This document shows positions 1 through 7,139 of a stretch of 64,000 nt of DNA, one piece after another. Each line of letters opens with the position of its first letter. Within the stretch, counting starts at the first letter, position 1. Location: NCBI RefSeq assembly GCF_000430765.1, contig NZ_KE387242.1, forward strand, positions 228,767 to 292,766, written 5' to 3'. The translations under genes and the position numbers were made by a program. The stretch comes from Peribacillus kribbensis DSM 17871 (GTDB lineage Bacteria; Bacillota; Bacilli; Bacillales; DSM-1321). The notes below the pieces were generated by a model. It saw only the letters and a list, made by a program, of their open reading frames with translations, did not search any database and was not told the DNA's origin.

Positions 1-141
1 CATCCAAAGAATTCCGCCAGTGAGCAGAGATGCCCGCCATGCAAAGTGGAAAGAGGGTCCAAGCTTAGGGATGAAAATATTTGCGGCAATGACCAATCCT
101 GTCGAGAATACTCTAACAGGCCAGCCCTCAACGAGTGTGAG
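1..141 (-). pseudogene. Fragment of an unrecognised membrane-protein-like reading frame, cut by the window edge
   Basis: Read on the minus strand this stretch is open and translates into a hydrophobic peptide with segments such as VFSTGLVIAANIFIPKLG and WRASLLTGGILWM, which look like transmembrane helices. A TAA lies just upstream (about position 150) and there is no good start codon between it and the first convincing residues, so the amino end appears lost; the rest would continue left of the window. Family not recognised. It may be a degraded gene next to the toxin-antitoxin module, or chance open frame. Confidence 0.25.
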
Positions 142-186
142 AATAATTTGTTATAATAAAGTATTATGAAGCTTGGAGTGATATCT

Positions 187-594
187 ATGGATGAGCAGCT
201 GATGCAGCAAATCAAAGATTTTTTAATAAATAAATTGGATCCTTCCTTTATTATGGTCTTTGGTTCTTTTGCGAAAGACACAACGCACAAAAATAGCGAC
301 ATTGATATTGCATTTTATAAACCGGCTCTTTCCTTACCTACATACGAGATTTTTTTGATTGCCCAAGAACTGGCCGATATAATAAAGCTTGATGTGGATT
401 TAATTGATCTCCAAACTTCCACTACAGTTTTCCGGGCTCAAGTTTATTCTACAGGTATAGTCGTTTATTCAAAGGATGATCCATTACTCAGACTTGAACA
501 AATGCGGGCTCTTAGTATGTATGCAAGGTTTAATGAAGAACGTAAAAGCATAATCCAAAAAGTGGATGAAAGCGGGTCTATCTATGAGAAATGA
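187..594 (+). CDS. mntA: MntA-like nucleotidyltransferase, antitoxin of a HEPN/MNT pair
   Basis: A 135-residue minimal nucleotidyltransferase. The signature G-S-x10-D-x-D is complete: G26 S27, then D38 and D40 in SDIDIAFY, the metal-binding active site of the pol-beta superfamily. In characterised HepT-MntA systems the antitoxin adds AMP to a tyrosine of the HEPN toxin and so silences it. An upstream ATG at 166 is unlikely because a consensus TATAAT lies at 152-157, only nine bases before it; the ATG at 187 follows the ribosome site TTGGAGTG at 173-180. The gene overlaps the toxin gene by 11 bp, so the two are translationally coupled. Family is certain from the motif; activity is inferred. 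Confidence 0.88.
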   Translation: MDEQLMQQIKDFLINKLDPSFIMVFGSFAKDTTHKNSDIDIAFYKPALSLPTYEIFLIAQELADIIKLDVDLIDLQTSTTVFRAQVYSTGIVVYSKDDPLLRLEQMRALSMYARFNEERKSIIQKVDESGSIYEK

Positions 595-988
595 TGTAAT
601 TTTAAATAAAATTAGTGTCATTGAACGATGTAAAAACCGAGTTTTAGAGGTATACGGCAATAATCCGGATAATCTGAATGATTATACAAAACAAGATTCC
701 ATCATACTCAACATTCAACGATCTAGTGAAGCTTGTATTGACTTAGCTATGCATATCGTGGCTGAAAAACGTCTTGGATTGCCCCAATCCAGCCGAGAAA
801 CATTTGATTTGTTAGAGTATGAATCCATCATAGACAATAAAATCGCTTCCAGGATGAAAGCTATGGTTGGCTTCCGGAATATTGCTGTTCATGATTACCA
901 AACGATTAATATAAATATTTTACAACAGATTATCACGAATCACTTAGATGATTTCAGCCTTTTTACTCAGCAAATACTAAAATACTAA
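584..988 (+). CDS. hepT: HepT-like HEPN (DUF86) ribonuclease toxin
   Basis: A 134-residue, mostly helical protein with the HEPN motif R-x4-H-x-Y at R98, H103 and Y105 (FRNIAVHDY). In this family R and H are the RNase active site and Y is the residue AMPylated by MntA, so toxin and its control site both look intact. The start MRNDVILNKI at 584 is preferred over 566 because it fits the usual HepT amino terminus. It overlaps mntA by 11 bp in the order antitoxin-toxin. Likely role: abortive phage defence or plasmid-type stabilisation, acting on cytoplasmic RNA (tRNA in studied members). Confidence 0.87.
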   Translation: MRNDVILNKISVIERCKNRVLEVYGNNPDNLNDYTKQDSIILNIQRSSEACIDLAMHIVAEKRLGLPQSSRETFDLLEYESIIDNKIASRMKAMVGFRNIAVHDYQTININILQQIITNHLDDFSLFTQQILKY

Positions 989-1119
989 TAGGGGGAAAAT
1001 TGTGGGGAGAAAAAAAGGTTTAAGCAGTTTTGAAATGTACCATTTCCTATCGATATCAGAGAAGTTTGTTAAGCTGCATAAGATTGTGGATGAGAAGAAA
1101 TCTGTTTAAAGGGAGATCT

Positions 1120-1602
1120 ATGATTAAAAAGCTCGGATTAGTGCTAATATGTGTTCTGATGTTATTCCTATTAGCAGCCTGTTCTTCTGAGGAAAGAGCT
1201 GCTTGGACCAAGAAAGACTCTGGATATCAAGATTTACCGAGCAGTATTGGAATGTTGCCAGCAGAGCAGCATTCACCCGTAAAGGCAAAAATTTATACAG
1301 ATAAAGCATCCTACGATCCAAAAGGAAAGGTAATAGTAAATCTTAAGAACATAGGATCAGCTCCGTTATTTTTTGGAGCTGACTATCCCATTGAAAAATA
1401 CGAAAATGGAAGTTGGGAAACTTTAGTTTTTGAAGATATTCAGCCCGTTTCAATAGGCAGGGTACTTCCCCCGGAAGATACACATCAAACAGAAATCTCC
1501 CTTCCTTCCTTGCCAAAAGGAACCTATCGGATTGTTAAGACTATGAATGCAGGAGGCGCTAGTTATTCAATTACGCTTGGGGCCGAATTTAAAGTGACTT
1601 AA
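1120..1602 (+). CDS. Small lipoprotein with an immunoglobulin-like fold
   Basis: A 160-residue predicted lipoprotein. The ATG at 1120 follows AAAGGGAGA; the amino end MIKKLGLVLICVLMLF leads to the lipobox LLAAC, so it should be anchored on the outer face of the membrane. The mature part (about residues 50-160) has alternating hydrophobic residues and phrases such as KASYDPKGKVIVNLKNIG and LPKGTYRIVKT, typical of bacterial Ig-like (Big_14-type) domains. The longer frame reaching back to 1030 is not needed. No enzymatic function is visible; neighbours give no clue. Confidence 0.72.
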   Translation: MIKKLGLVLICVLMLFLLAACSSEERAAWTKKDSGYQDLPSSIGMLPAEQHSPVKAKIYTDKASYDPKGKVIVNLKNIGSAPLFFGADYPIEKYENGSWETLVFEDIQPVSIGRVLPPEDTHQTEISLPSLPKGTYRIVKTMNAGGASYSITLGAEFKVT

Positions 1603-1604
1603 AA

Positions 1605-1825
1605 TTATTTAGTCTTTTTAACATAAACCCATCCACTCAAGCATCCTAAAAAGGACCCAGCAGCTCCGCATCTTAGTAGTTTGATGATATATTCTCCTGC
1701 AGACATATATTCGGTTGTATATCAGGAAGAATCAATGGTAACAATCTTATATTTTATGAAAAGGATCCCTAAGCCAAGGCCGAATACAGGCCATAGACAG
1801 CCCCTTCAATCATGTTTTTTTTCAT
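1605..1825 (-). pseudogene. Broken gene for a small two-helix membrane protein
   Basis: On the minus strand an AAAGGAGATCC ribosome site precedes ATG at 1825 and the start MKKNMIEGAVYGL. The frame then hits TAG, but a shift of one base near 1785 continues as FGLGLGILFIKYKIVTIDSS, then an in-frame TGA, then YTTEYMSAGEYIIKLLRCG and a hydrophobic helix ending VYVKKTK and TAA at 1605. Strong translation start plus coherent two-helix protein interrupted by one frameshift and one stop indicates a recently inactivated gene of about 73 codons. Family not recognised; an unlucky sequencing error could explain the frameshift but not also the stop. Confidence 0.55.
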
Positions 1826-2000
1826 GTGGATCTCCTTTGAATGAACTTGATTTGGAATATATTACCTAAATAATTCCAAAATCCTTCTTTTATTAGCAGC
1901 CAGGCAAAATGTTTTTATAGGCCAAGCAATTATGCAGAGAATCTTCAGGAAGGAAAACCCTTCTATCTTGCCGAATTACATGGGCAAAGGGGAGATGATC

Positions 2001-2207
2001 ATGGCAAAACAAATCATGAGGAAATTCACTGTGAACTTTCATTTCGATCAAGATCAGGTAAAGACTTTTGAAATGGAGGGGAGGTCACCTGAATTGCTGC
2101 TGAACTCCATTATTACCCAAAGACCTTGGTTTTTCTTTTCCAATGCGGAAGTGGAGGAGGCCATAAATATGACCAGGGTTACCCGGATCTCAATCAACCG
2201 GGAGTGA
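2001..2207 (+). CDS. Small hypothetical protein (68 aa)
   Basis: Starts at ATG 2001 (MAKQIMRKFTVNFHFDQDQ) behind a good ribosome site AAAGGGGAG at 1986-1994. The protein is soluble, with beta-strand-like alternation and the phrase SPELLLNSIITQRPWFF, and has no signal peptide or recognised domain. It stands alone between the broken small membrane gene and another small orphan transcribed the same way. Function unknown. Confidence 0.6.
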   Translation: MAKQIMRKFTVNFHFDQDQVKTFEMEGRSPELLLNSIITQRPWFFFSNAEVEEAINMTRVTRISINRE

Positions 2208-2266
2208 ACCATTCATCACTTCAAAATGATATAATGAATCATCATAAGAAATCGGCAGGTTATACA

Positions 2267-2467
2267 ATGAAGTTATATACATTAAGAAGAACATTCCAAG
2301 GATATAAAAAAGGAACACAGTTCTACTTGGTTGCGGAATCGGAATTTATAGGTGTAAAAGAATTTGTTTTACGGACAAAAGATTTGACGAGCAGTCTGAC
2401 ACTGAATGAAAAGGAACTGCTTAAGAATTTTATTTTTATAAATAACTCTTTTAATGAAAATATGTAA
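2267..2467 (+). CDS. Small hypothetical protein (66 aa), MKLY-type amino end
   Basis: The likely start is ATG 2267 (MKLYTLRRTFQGYKKGTQFY). A consensus-like TATAAT lies at about 2230-2235, so the promoter sits between this gene and the preceding one. The ribosome site (GGCAGGT) is weak. The amino terminus resembles that of the 220-residue protein encoded at 13552-14214 on the other strand (MKLYQVRKGQFVYF), with a shared later LR-x-DL-S pattern, suggesting a common unnamed family. No known domain is visible. Confidence 0.55.
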   Translation: MKLYTLRRTFQGYKKGTQFYLVAESEFIGVKEFVLRTKDLTSSLTLNEKELLKNFIFINNSFNENM

Positions 2468-2601
2468 ACTCATTAGTATAGATTAAGGCGTTTGATTTCC
2501 TCTCCAGGATGTTCGCTTTACGCGCTGTGGGGTCTCACCTGTTCCGCCTATCCTGCTAAATAGATCATCCTATTAATAAGTCCTCTTGTGCTTCCCCAAG
2601 G

Positions 2602-3216
2602 TTATTCGTTTCCTCCGTTAATCAATTGTCCCTTTGCGTTATACACCGATATCTTCAGCGGCAGTTTAATTTTCTCTTTTGGAAGAGCGGCATACCAAAC
2701 CGACAGGGGAGCTGTGCCGGTTCCGCTGCCCTTGCCGGCCAGATCATCGCGTACATAAAATCTATTGGGCTGTATATTGCCTTCGCTATTGATGATGATG
2801 GTTTTGGCCTCGTCTCTGGAGAATCCGTAAAGAAGTGAATAGCCCTTTTGGATCGTATTTTCCACGCGCCATGTTATCGGTCCCGTTCCACTTTTTTCCT
2901 CTCTAAATTCCTGGAAGTTCAATGCTGGAAGGATCTTTTTTACCTTTGTAAATTGGTTGTTGGTAAGCATCGGAACAATTCCCGAACTATTCTCGGCAAA
3001 GGCCAGGCGTGAGTCCGCATCATATACAAAAACTCTTTTACAGTGACCATTACTGGCAGCTAGTTTACGGCAGATTCCTTCTTCCAAGGATGTTTGCGGC
3101 AAAGCGGCCGTTGATGGACTGCCGGCAAGATTTGGATGGTCAGGACTAATGACCAGGAAATAAATGGCCGCAATGATCACCAGACAGAGAGAGCCAATCC
3201 ACACTTTTTTAATCAT
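2602..3216 (-). CDS. Membrane-anchored extracellular protein, hypothetical
   Basis: A 204-residue protein. The start MIKKVWIGSL at 3216 is chosen because GGGAGG stands six bases upstream; the frame extends further but without a ribosome site. Residues 5-23 form one uncleaved signal anchor (IGSLCLVIIAAIYFLVIS) without a lipobox, so the rest should be outside the membrane. Two cysteines (CRKLAASNGHC) could form a disulfide. The carboxyl half (PIVWRVEN-like, SLLYGFSRDEAKTIIIN) looks like a small beta-rich domain. Not assigned to a family. Confidence 0.65.
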   Translation of the reverse strand: MIKKVWIGSLCLVIIAAIYFLVISPDHPNLAGSPSTAALPQTSLEEGICRKLAASNGHCKRVFVYDADSRLAFAENSSGIVPMLTNNQFTKVKKILPALNFQEFREEKSGTGPITWRVENTIQKGYSLLYGFSRDEAKTIIINSEGNIQPNRFYVRDDLAGKGSGTGTAPLSVWYAALPKEKIKLPLKISVYNAKGQLINGGNE

Positions 3217-3461
3217 CTTCTGCCTCCCACTTGTAAGGGTTTTGATATCCCTATTATAAAGTACCTGCAGCATGATTACAGAAGGAAATAAAAAATCGGT
3301 AAGGAATTCACAGGTGACTTCATTCCCTTAACAGAATATATTCAAAACCTGAAAAAGCAGGATGCAACAACTTTCCCGGGGAAGGTTTTTCACCGTAATT
3401 AACAGGAAAACAATGGGGAATAGGGATTTAATTATGAAGCATGAAATGAAGGAGGATGAAT

Positions 3462-3596
3462 ATGCTTCAAACATTAGATGGTTCCTTATTTTTATTTGAA
3501 AAAGTATGTATGGGTTTATATATCAGACTAGTAACTTGTCTAAAACATCCTCCAGGGGACATGAAAAATGGGGGTATATTGAGACAGATATTATGA
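3462..3596 (+). CDS. Possible 44-residue miniprotein or gene remnant
   Basis: A short frame starting MLQTLDGSLFLFEKVC is preceded by an excellent ribosome site, GAAGGAGGATGAAT, and ends 25 bases before a clean intrinsic terminator. The peptide resembles no known family and its second half (TCLKHPPGDMKNGG) is not protein-like in a convincing way. It could be a genuine small protein or the 5' stub of a truncated gene whose ribosome site and terminator remain. Confidence 0.3.
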   Translation: MLQTLDGSLFLFEKVCMGLYIRLVTCLKHPPGDMKNGGILRQIL

Positions 3597-3620
3597 TGGA
3601 AAAGAAGTTATAAATAATTG

Positions 3621-3648
3621 AAAAAAAGCACCAAATGGGTGCTTTTTC
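3621..3648 (+). terminator. Bidirectional intrinsic terminator
   Basis: AAAAAAAGCACC-AAAT-GGGTGCTTTTT: a compact hairpin flanked by A and T runs, so it can end transcription from the small frame on the left and from the ABM gene on the right. Confidence 0.75.
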
Positions 3649-3671
3649 AACCCTATAATTATATCGCTGAA

Positions 3672-3989
3672 TTAAAAACTTGATGATATGCCCTTACCGC
3701 CCCTTGTTGTAAGTGTGGTGATTCTTTCTATACCGGTTATCATAGGCTTTGCATGACGAATCAGGGTCTGTGCCGATTCATGTGACAGAGAGGCGCGATG
3801 GGCAGCTTCATTTCTCCATACCTCATAGACATAAACAGAATCGGGTTCTCCATCAGCAGTATTTACAAGATACAATTCACACTCATCCATATTCTTCATG
3901 CCTTCTGCGGCACTTAGAAGAATTTCTACTAAAGAATCCTGCTTGCCTTCCTGTACCGTAAACTTGTTAAACAAACTAAATGAATTCAT
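3672..3989 (-). CDS. Antibiotic biosynthesis monooxygenase (ABM) domain protein
   Basis: A 105-residue ferredoxin-like ABM protein of the YgiN/quinol monooxygenase group. The start MNSFSLFNKFTV at 3989 is fixed by GGAGGG six bases upstream. Hallmarks are FTVQEGKQDSLVEILL, CELYLVNTADGEPDSVYVYEVWRNEAAHRASL and the terminal strand GIERITTL; the YEVW-x-N-x-x-A-H stretch is typical. Such proteins form dimers in the cytosol and oxidise quinones or small aromatics without a cofactor. It is monocistronic and faces a shared terminator. Substrate unknown. Confidence 0.82.
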   Translation of the reverse strand: MNSFSLFNKFTVQEGKQDSLVEILLSAAEGMKNMDECELYLVNTADGEPDSVYVYEVWRNEAAHRASLSHESAQTLIRHAKPMITGIERITTLTTRGGKGISSSF

Positions 3990-4378
3990 TTTTCCCTCCA
4001 ATTTTTTGTCATTCATAACTGGTTCTGCATAAAGGCTATTTTTTCCTATCATTCCTGGCATAAACCTTTATGAATATAATAGGTTTTTTATAATAATGTT
4101 ATGTAAACACTTAGGGGTGGATCGAAATGATCACTTCCTTAGAATCTTTAGCGAAAAACTGGGGATGAAATAAGTATTAGAAGAAGAAATTTGGCTCCAG
4201 CCCTAATGATAAGAAATACGATTCTTTACTAAATATGATAGAGACAATCGAAACACGTAAACGAAGAAAAAGGGTTTTTGAATTCTTATGTCGAATGAAC
4301 TAGATGGAATAACAGAAAACATGATGACTTCTATGACTTATGCAAGATCTAAACCATGATAAATAGGAGGAATGGAAA
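3990..4378. other. Gap before dhaK with a possible decayed reading frame
   Basis: No intact gene. Plus-strand translation around 4188-4304 gives an open peptide without a good start (SPNDKKYDSLLNMIETIETR, then RKRVFEFLCRMN and stop) that could be a remnant of an unknown protein. The dhaK promoter should lie here, but no clear consensus boxes or catabolite-control element could be assigned. Confidence 0.35.
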
Positions 4379-5374
4379 ATGAAAAAAATCGTGAATGATC
4401 CAAATGAAGTGGTCCAGGAGATGATCCTGGGGATGGTTGCGGCGCATGGTGACCGTCTTAAGCAGGTTCCCGATTCTACAGTTTTGGCAAGGGTCCAGTC
4501 CCCAGTCAAAGGGAAGGTGGGTTTAGTCAGCGGCGGTGGCAGCGGGCATGAGCCTTCTCATGCAGGGTATGTGGGCAAGGGAATGCTGGATGCGGCGGTC
4601 TGCGGATCGGTCTTCACGTCACCGACACCCGATCAGGTTTTAGAGGGAATCAAGGCCGCCGATAGCGGCTCTGGTGTTCTTTTAATTATCAAAAATTATA
4701 CTGGGGATGTCATGAACTTCGAAATGGCTGCTGAATTGGCCGAGATAGAAGGGGTGACAGTCGATAAAGTAGTAGTGAATGATGATGTCGCTGTGGAGGA
4801 CAGCACCTTTACCACAGGACGACGCGGCATTGCAGGAACCGTTTTTGTACATAAGATTGCTGGGGCAAAAGCCGAGTCGGGAGCTTCCCTGTCAGAAGTT
4901 AAAGCAGCGGCGGAAAAGGCGATTTCTAATGTCCGTTCCATGGGCATGGCCTTGACTTCCTGCACGATCCCGGCTGCAGGGAAGCCTGGATTTGAAATCG
5001 GCGAAAATGAGATGGAAGTCGGAATGGGAATCCATGGGGAGCCCGGGATTGCCCGTACGGAAATCCAGTCCGCGGATGAAATTGCTTCAGTGCTTGTAGA
5101 AAAAATCCTTGATGATGGCGTCCATACTTCTGGAGATGAAGTGGCCGTCATGATTAACGGATTGGGCTCAACGCCTTTAATGGAACTTTATATCCTAAAT
5201 TTGAAGGTAAACGGGCTTTTGAAAGAAAAGGGTCTTAGCATCTATAAAACGTTCGTAGGAGAATATATGACCGCGATTGATATGGCAGGCTGTTCAGTCT
5301 CGGTTTTGAAGCTTGATGAAGAGCTCAAAGAATTGCTGGATTCCCCTTCTGACACTTTAGGTTTCCGTATTTAA
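4379..5374 (+). CDS. dhaK: PTS-dependent dihydroxyacetone kinase, substrate-binding subunit
   Basis: A 331-residue DhaK subunit that binds dihydroxyacetone covalently. The substrate histidine is H219 in MGIHGEPG, and the Gly-rich GLVSGGGSGHEPSHAGYVG at about residues 48-66 forms the binding loop. TAGGAGGAATGGAAA precedes the start. It is first of three genes, dhaK-dhaL-dhaM. In the PTS version DhaL carries ADP as a permanent cofactor re-phosphorylated by DhaM from HPr, and the product dihydroxyacetone phosphate enters glycolysis. No glycerol dehydrogenase or DhaR-type regulator lies nearby, so the substrate may arrive from outside the window or from the medium. Confidence 0.95.
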   Translation: MKKIVNDPNEVVQEMILGMVAAHGDRLKQVPDSTVLARVQSPVKGKVGLVSGGGSGHEPSHAGYVGKGMLDAAVCGSVFTSPTPDQVLEGIKAADSGSGVLLIIKNYTGDVMNFEMAAELAEIEGVTVDKVVVNDDVAVEDSTFTTGRRGIAGTVFVHKIAGAKAESGASLSEVKAAAEKAISNVRSMGMALTSCTIPAAGKPGFEIGENEMEVGMGIHGEPGIARTEIQSADEIASVLVEKILDDGVHTSGDEVAVMINGLGSTPLMELYILNLKVNGLLKEKGLSIYKTFVGEYMTAIDMAGCSVSVLKLDEELKELLDSPSDTLGFRI

Positions 5375-5402
5375 GACAGCTTCTAACAGGGAAAGGATGA
5401 GA

Positions 5403-6035
5403 ATGATGGGATTAACAAACGAGCACTTGGCTAAATGGCTGGAGAAAACAAATGCCAAGATCCAGGAAAATAAAACCTTCCTGACCAATTTGGACCAGGC
5501 AATCGGGGATGGGGACCATGGAATTAACATGTCCCGGGGCTTTGATGAGGCCGTGAAAAAGATCTCATCCACTGAATATAAAACTTCCTCCGACTTATTG
5601 AAGGACTGGGCCATGACACTCTTGTCGAAGGTGGGAGGTGCCTCTGGGCCGCTATATGGAACGGCACTGCTGAAATTTTCCATGTCTATGAAGGATAAAG
5701 AGGAAGTGGACTATTCTTCACTTACTGCCGGTATAGAGGAAGGATTAAATGGGCTTATTCAGAGAGGCCAGGCACAGGAAGGCCATAAAACCATGGTTGA
5801 TGTGTGGTCCCCTGTTGTGACATTCCTTAAGGAACAGCCTGCCTTCAATCCTGAAGGATTCAAAGAAATAGCCAAAGAGGCTATGGAAAAAACAAAGGAT
5901 ATGAAAGCCATCAAGGGGCGGGCTGCTTATCTGAAGGAACGCTCCATCGGCCACCTGGATCCTGGCTCAGTTTCAAGCTATTATCTCTTCAGCTCCCTGG
6001 CCGAAGTGATCGAGGAAGAAGGCGTTGGTTTATGA
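5403..6035 (+). CDS. dhaL: Dihydroxyacetone kinase, ADP-binding subunit
   Basis: DhaL, about 210 residues, an eight-helix barrel holding Mg-ADP. The metal-binding aspartates are in LDQAIGDGDHGINMSRG near the amino end, and GGASGPLYGTALL and RAAYLKERSIGHLDPGS are further family blocks. Three ATGs (5397, 5403, 5406) are candidates; 5403 gives the best distance from GGGAAAGGATGAG. The end overlaps the start of dhaM by four bases (ATGA), showing tight translational coupling. Works in the cytosol with DhaK and DhaM. Confidence 0.94.
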   Translation: MMGLTNEHLAKWLEKTNAKIQENKTFLTNLDQAIGDGDHGINMSRGFDEAVKKISSTEYKTSSDLLKDWAMTLLSKVGGASGPLYGTALLKFSMSMKDKEEVDYSSLTAGIEEGLNGLIQRGQAQEGHKTMVDVWSPVVTFLKEQPAFNPEGFKEIAKEAMEKTKDMKAIKGRAAYLKERSIGHLDPGSVSSYYLFSSLAEVIEEEGVGL

Positions 6036-6424
6036 GCCGGGTGGGGATTGTCTTCATTTCTCATAGTGAGAAAATAGCCATGGGATTAAAGGAGCTAGTG
6101 ACACAGGTTATCAAGGATGTCCCGATCGAAGCTGCAGGCGGGACTGAGGATGGCGGAATTGGGACAAGCCTGGAGAAAATTCAGCAGGCAATCGAGAAGG
6201 TGTACTCCGACAAAGGTGTCATAGTTTTATATGATTTAGGAAGTTCGGTCATGAACGCTGAACTAGCTATAGAAGTAACTGGCCTGGAGCATGTGAAAAT
6301 AGCGGATGCCCCTTTAGTCGAAGGCGGTTATGTGGCGGCTGTGGAATCGGGCATGGGCAAGCCGCTTGACGAAGTGCTGCTGGCGGTTGAGGAAGTAAGG
6401 ATGAAGCTGAAGCGGAATGAATAA
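6032..6424 (+). CDS. dhaM: Dihydroxyacetone kinase phosphoryl donor, EIIA(Man)-like subunit
   Basis: A 130-residue DhaM made only of the mannose-type EIIA domain, without the HPr and EI domains found in enteric DhaM. The phosphorylated histidine is H11 in VFISHSEKIA; AGGTEDGGIGTS and VLYDLGSSVMNAELA are conserved. It accepts phosphate from HPr-His-P and passes it to ADP on DhaL. Being last of the operon and overlapping dhaL, it ensures stoichiometric production. Confidence 0.93.
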   Translation: MSRVGIVFISHSEKIAMGLKELVTQVIKDVPIEAAGGTEDGGIGTSLEKIQQAIEKVYSDKGVIVLYDLGSSVMNAELAIEVTGLEHVKIADAPLVEGGYVAAVESGMGKPLDEVLLAVEEVRMKLKRNE

Positions 6425-6435
6425 ATAAAGGAAAA

Positions 6436-6453
6436 TGGCCGGCTTAGCCGGCT
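6436..6453 (+). terminator. Weak hairpin after dhaM
   Basis: GGCCGGC-TTA-GCCGGCT forms a short GC-rich stem directly after dhaM but lacks an adjacent T run, so it may protect the 3' end more than terminate. Confidence 0.35.
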
Positions 6454-6531
6454 ATTATCCGTTTTGGGGGAAAGAATTTTCTTTGCAGTAAATAGAAAAA
6501 TAAAGTCTTCTAGCATGAAAGGTGATTGGGT

Positions 6532-6984
6532 ATGAGGGTGAACATGGAATGTATTGGATGCGGTTTGGCAAACCATACCCTTCCTGTAGATATGGTATAT
6601 GAAAATGATTTAATTTGTGTTGTTTTAGATCATCATCCCTACAATGAAGGGCATGTGATGATTCTGCCTAAGGTTCATGTGGAAGAGGTGGATGAGCTAG
6701 ATGAAGAAACCGCAAACGCGGTTATCAAAGCAGCCGGATTAATGGCAAAAGCGATAAAAGCCCTTTATAAACCCGATGGAATAACCATTTGTCAAAATGG
6801 GGGGATCTTCAGCGATCTATCTCACTTCCATATGCATGTGGTCCCGAGATATAAACATCAATCGTTTGCGGATTTTTATAGTGATGCTCCGATCGATAAC
6901 GAGAACGCCAGGAATGCTTTAGCAGAAACAAAAATGAAGTTCCTCGCTGCGATAAAAGAAATAGTTAGTTCTTCCGGATTATGA
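6532..6984 (+). CDS. HIT family nucleotide-binding protein
   Basis: A 150-residue histidine-triad protein. The triad HFHMHVV has H98, H100 and H102. An amino-terminal CIGC pair and DHHPYNEGHVMILPKVHVEEVDEL are typical of bacterial HIT hydrolases of the Hit/YcfF group, which cleave AMP-linked nucleotides. Start at ATG 6532 behind GAAAGGTGAT; a TTG six bases earlier is less well placed. Monocistronic. The exact substrate is unknown. Confidence 0.88.
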   Translation: MRVNMECIGCGLANHTLPVDMVYENDLICVVLDHHPYNEGHVMILPKVHVEEVDELDEETANAVIKAAGLMAKAIKALYKPDGITICQNGGIFSDLSHFHMHVVPRYKHQSFADFYSDAPIDNENARNALAETKMKFLAAIKEIVSSSGL

Positions 6985-7090
6985 ATTGCCTTCTATCTTT
7001 ATTCTGCTTCTGTTATCTGTATATGGCTGTATGGCTCTGTACATAAAAATGAGAGGGAGGAAGAAATAAAAACAAAGATTGCACCATAAA

Positions 7091-7127
7091 GAAATCCCCT
7101 GCTCGCATAAAGCAGGGGATTTCGTTT
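7091..7127 (+). terminator. Intrinsic terminator between HIT gene and MFS gene
   Basis: GAAATCCCCTGCT and AGCAGGGGATTTC pair into a 13-bp stem followed by GTTTT; it lies between convergent genes and can serve the plus strand, with an imperfect T run for the minus strand. Confidence 0.85.
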
Positions 7128-7139
7128 TAAATAGTAAAT

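Noticed and set aside
1681..1869. A 62-codon plus-strand frame
   Set aside because: Antisense to the broken minus-strand small membrane gene, which has a strong ribosome site and coherent helices.
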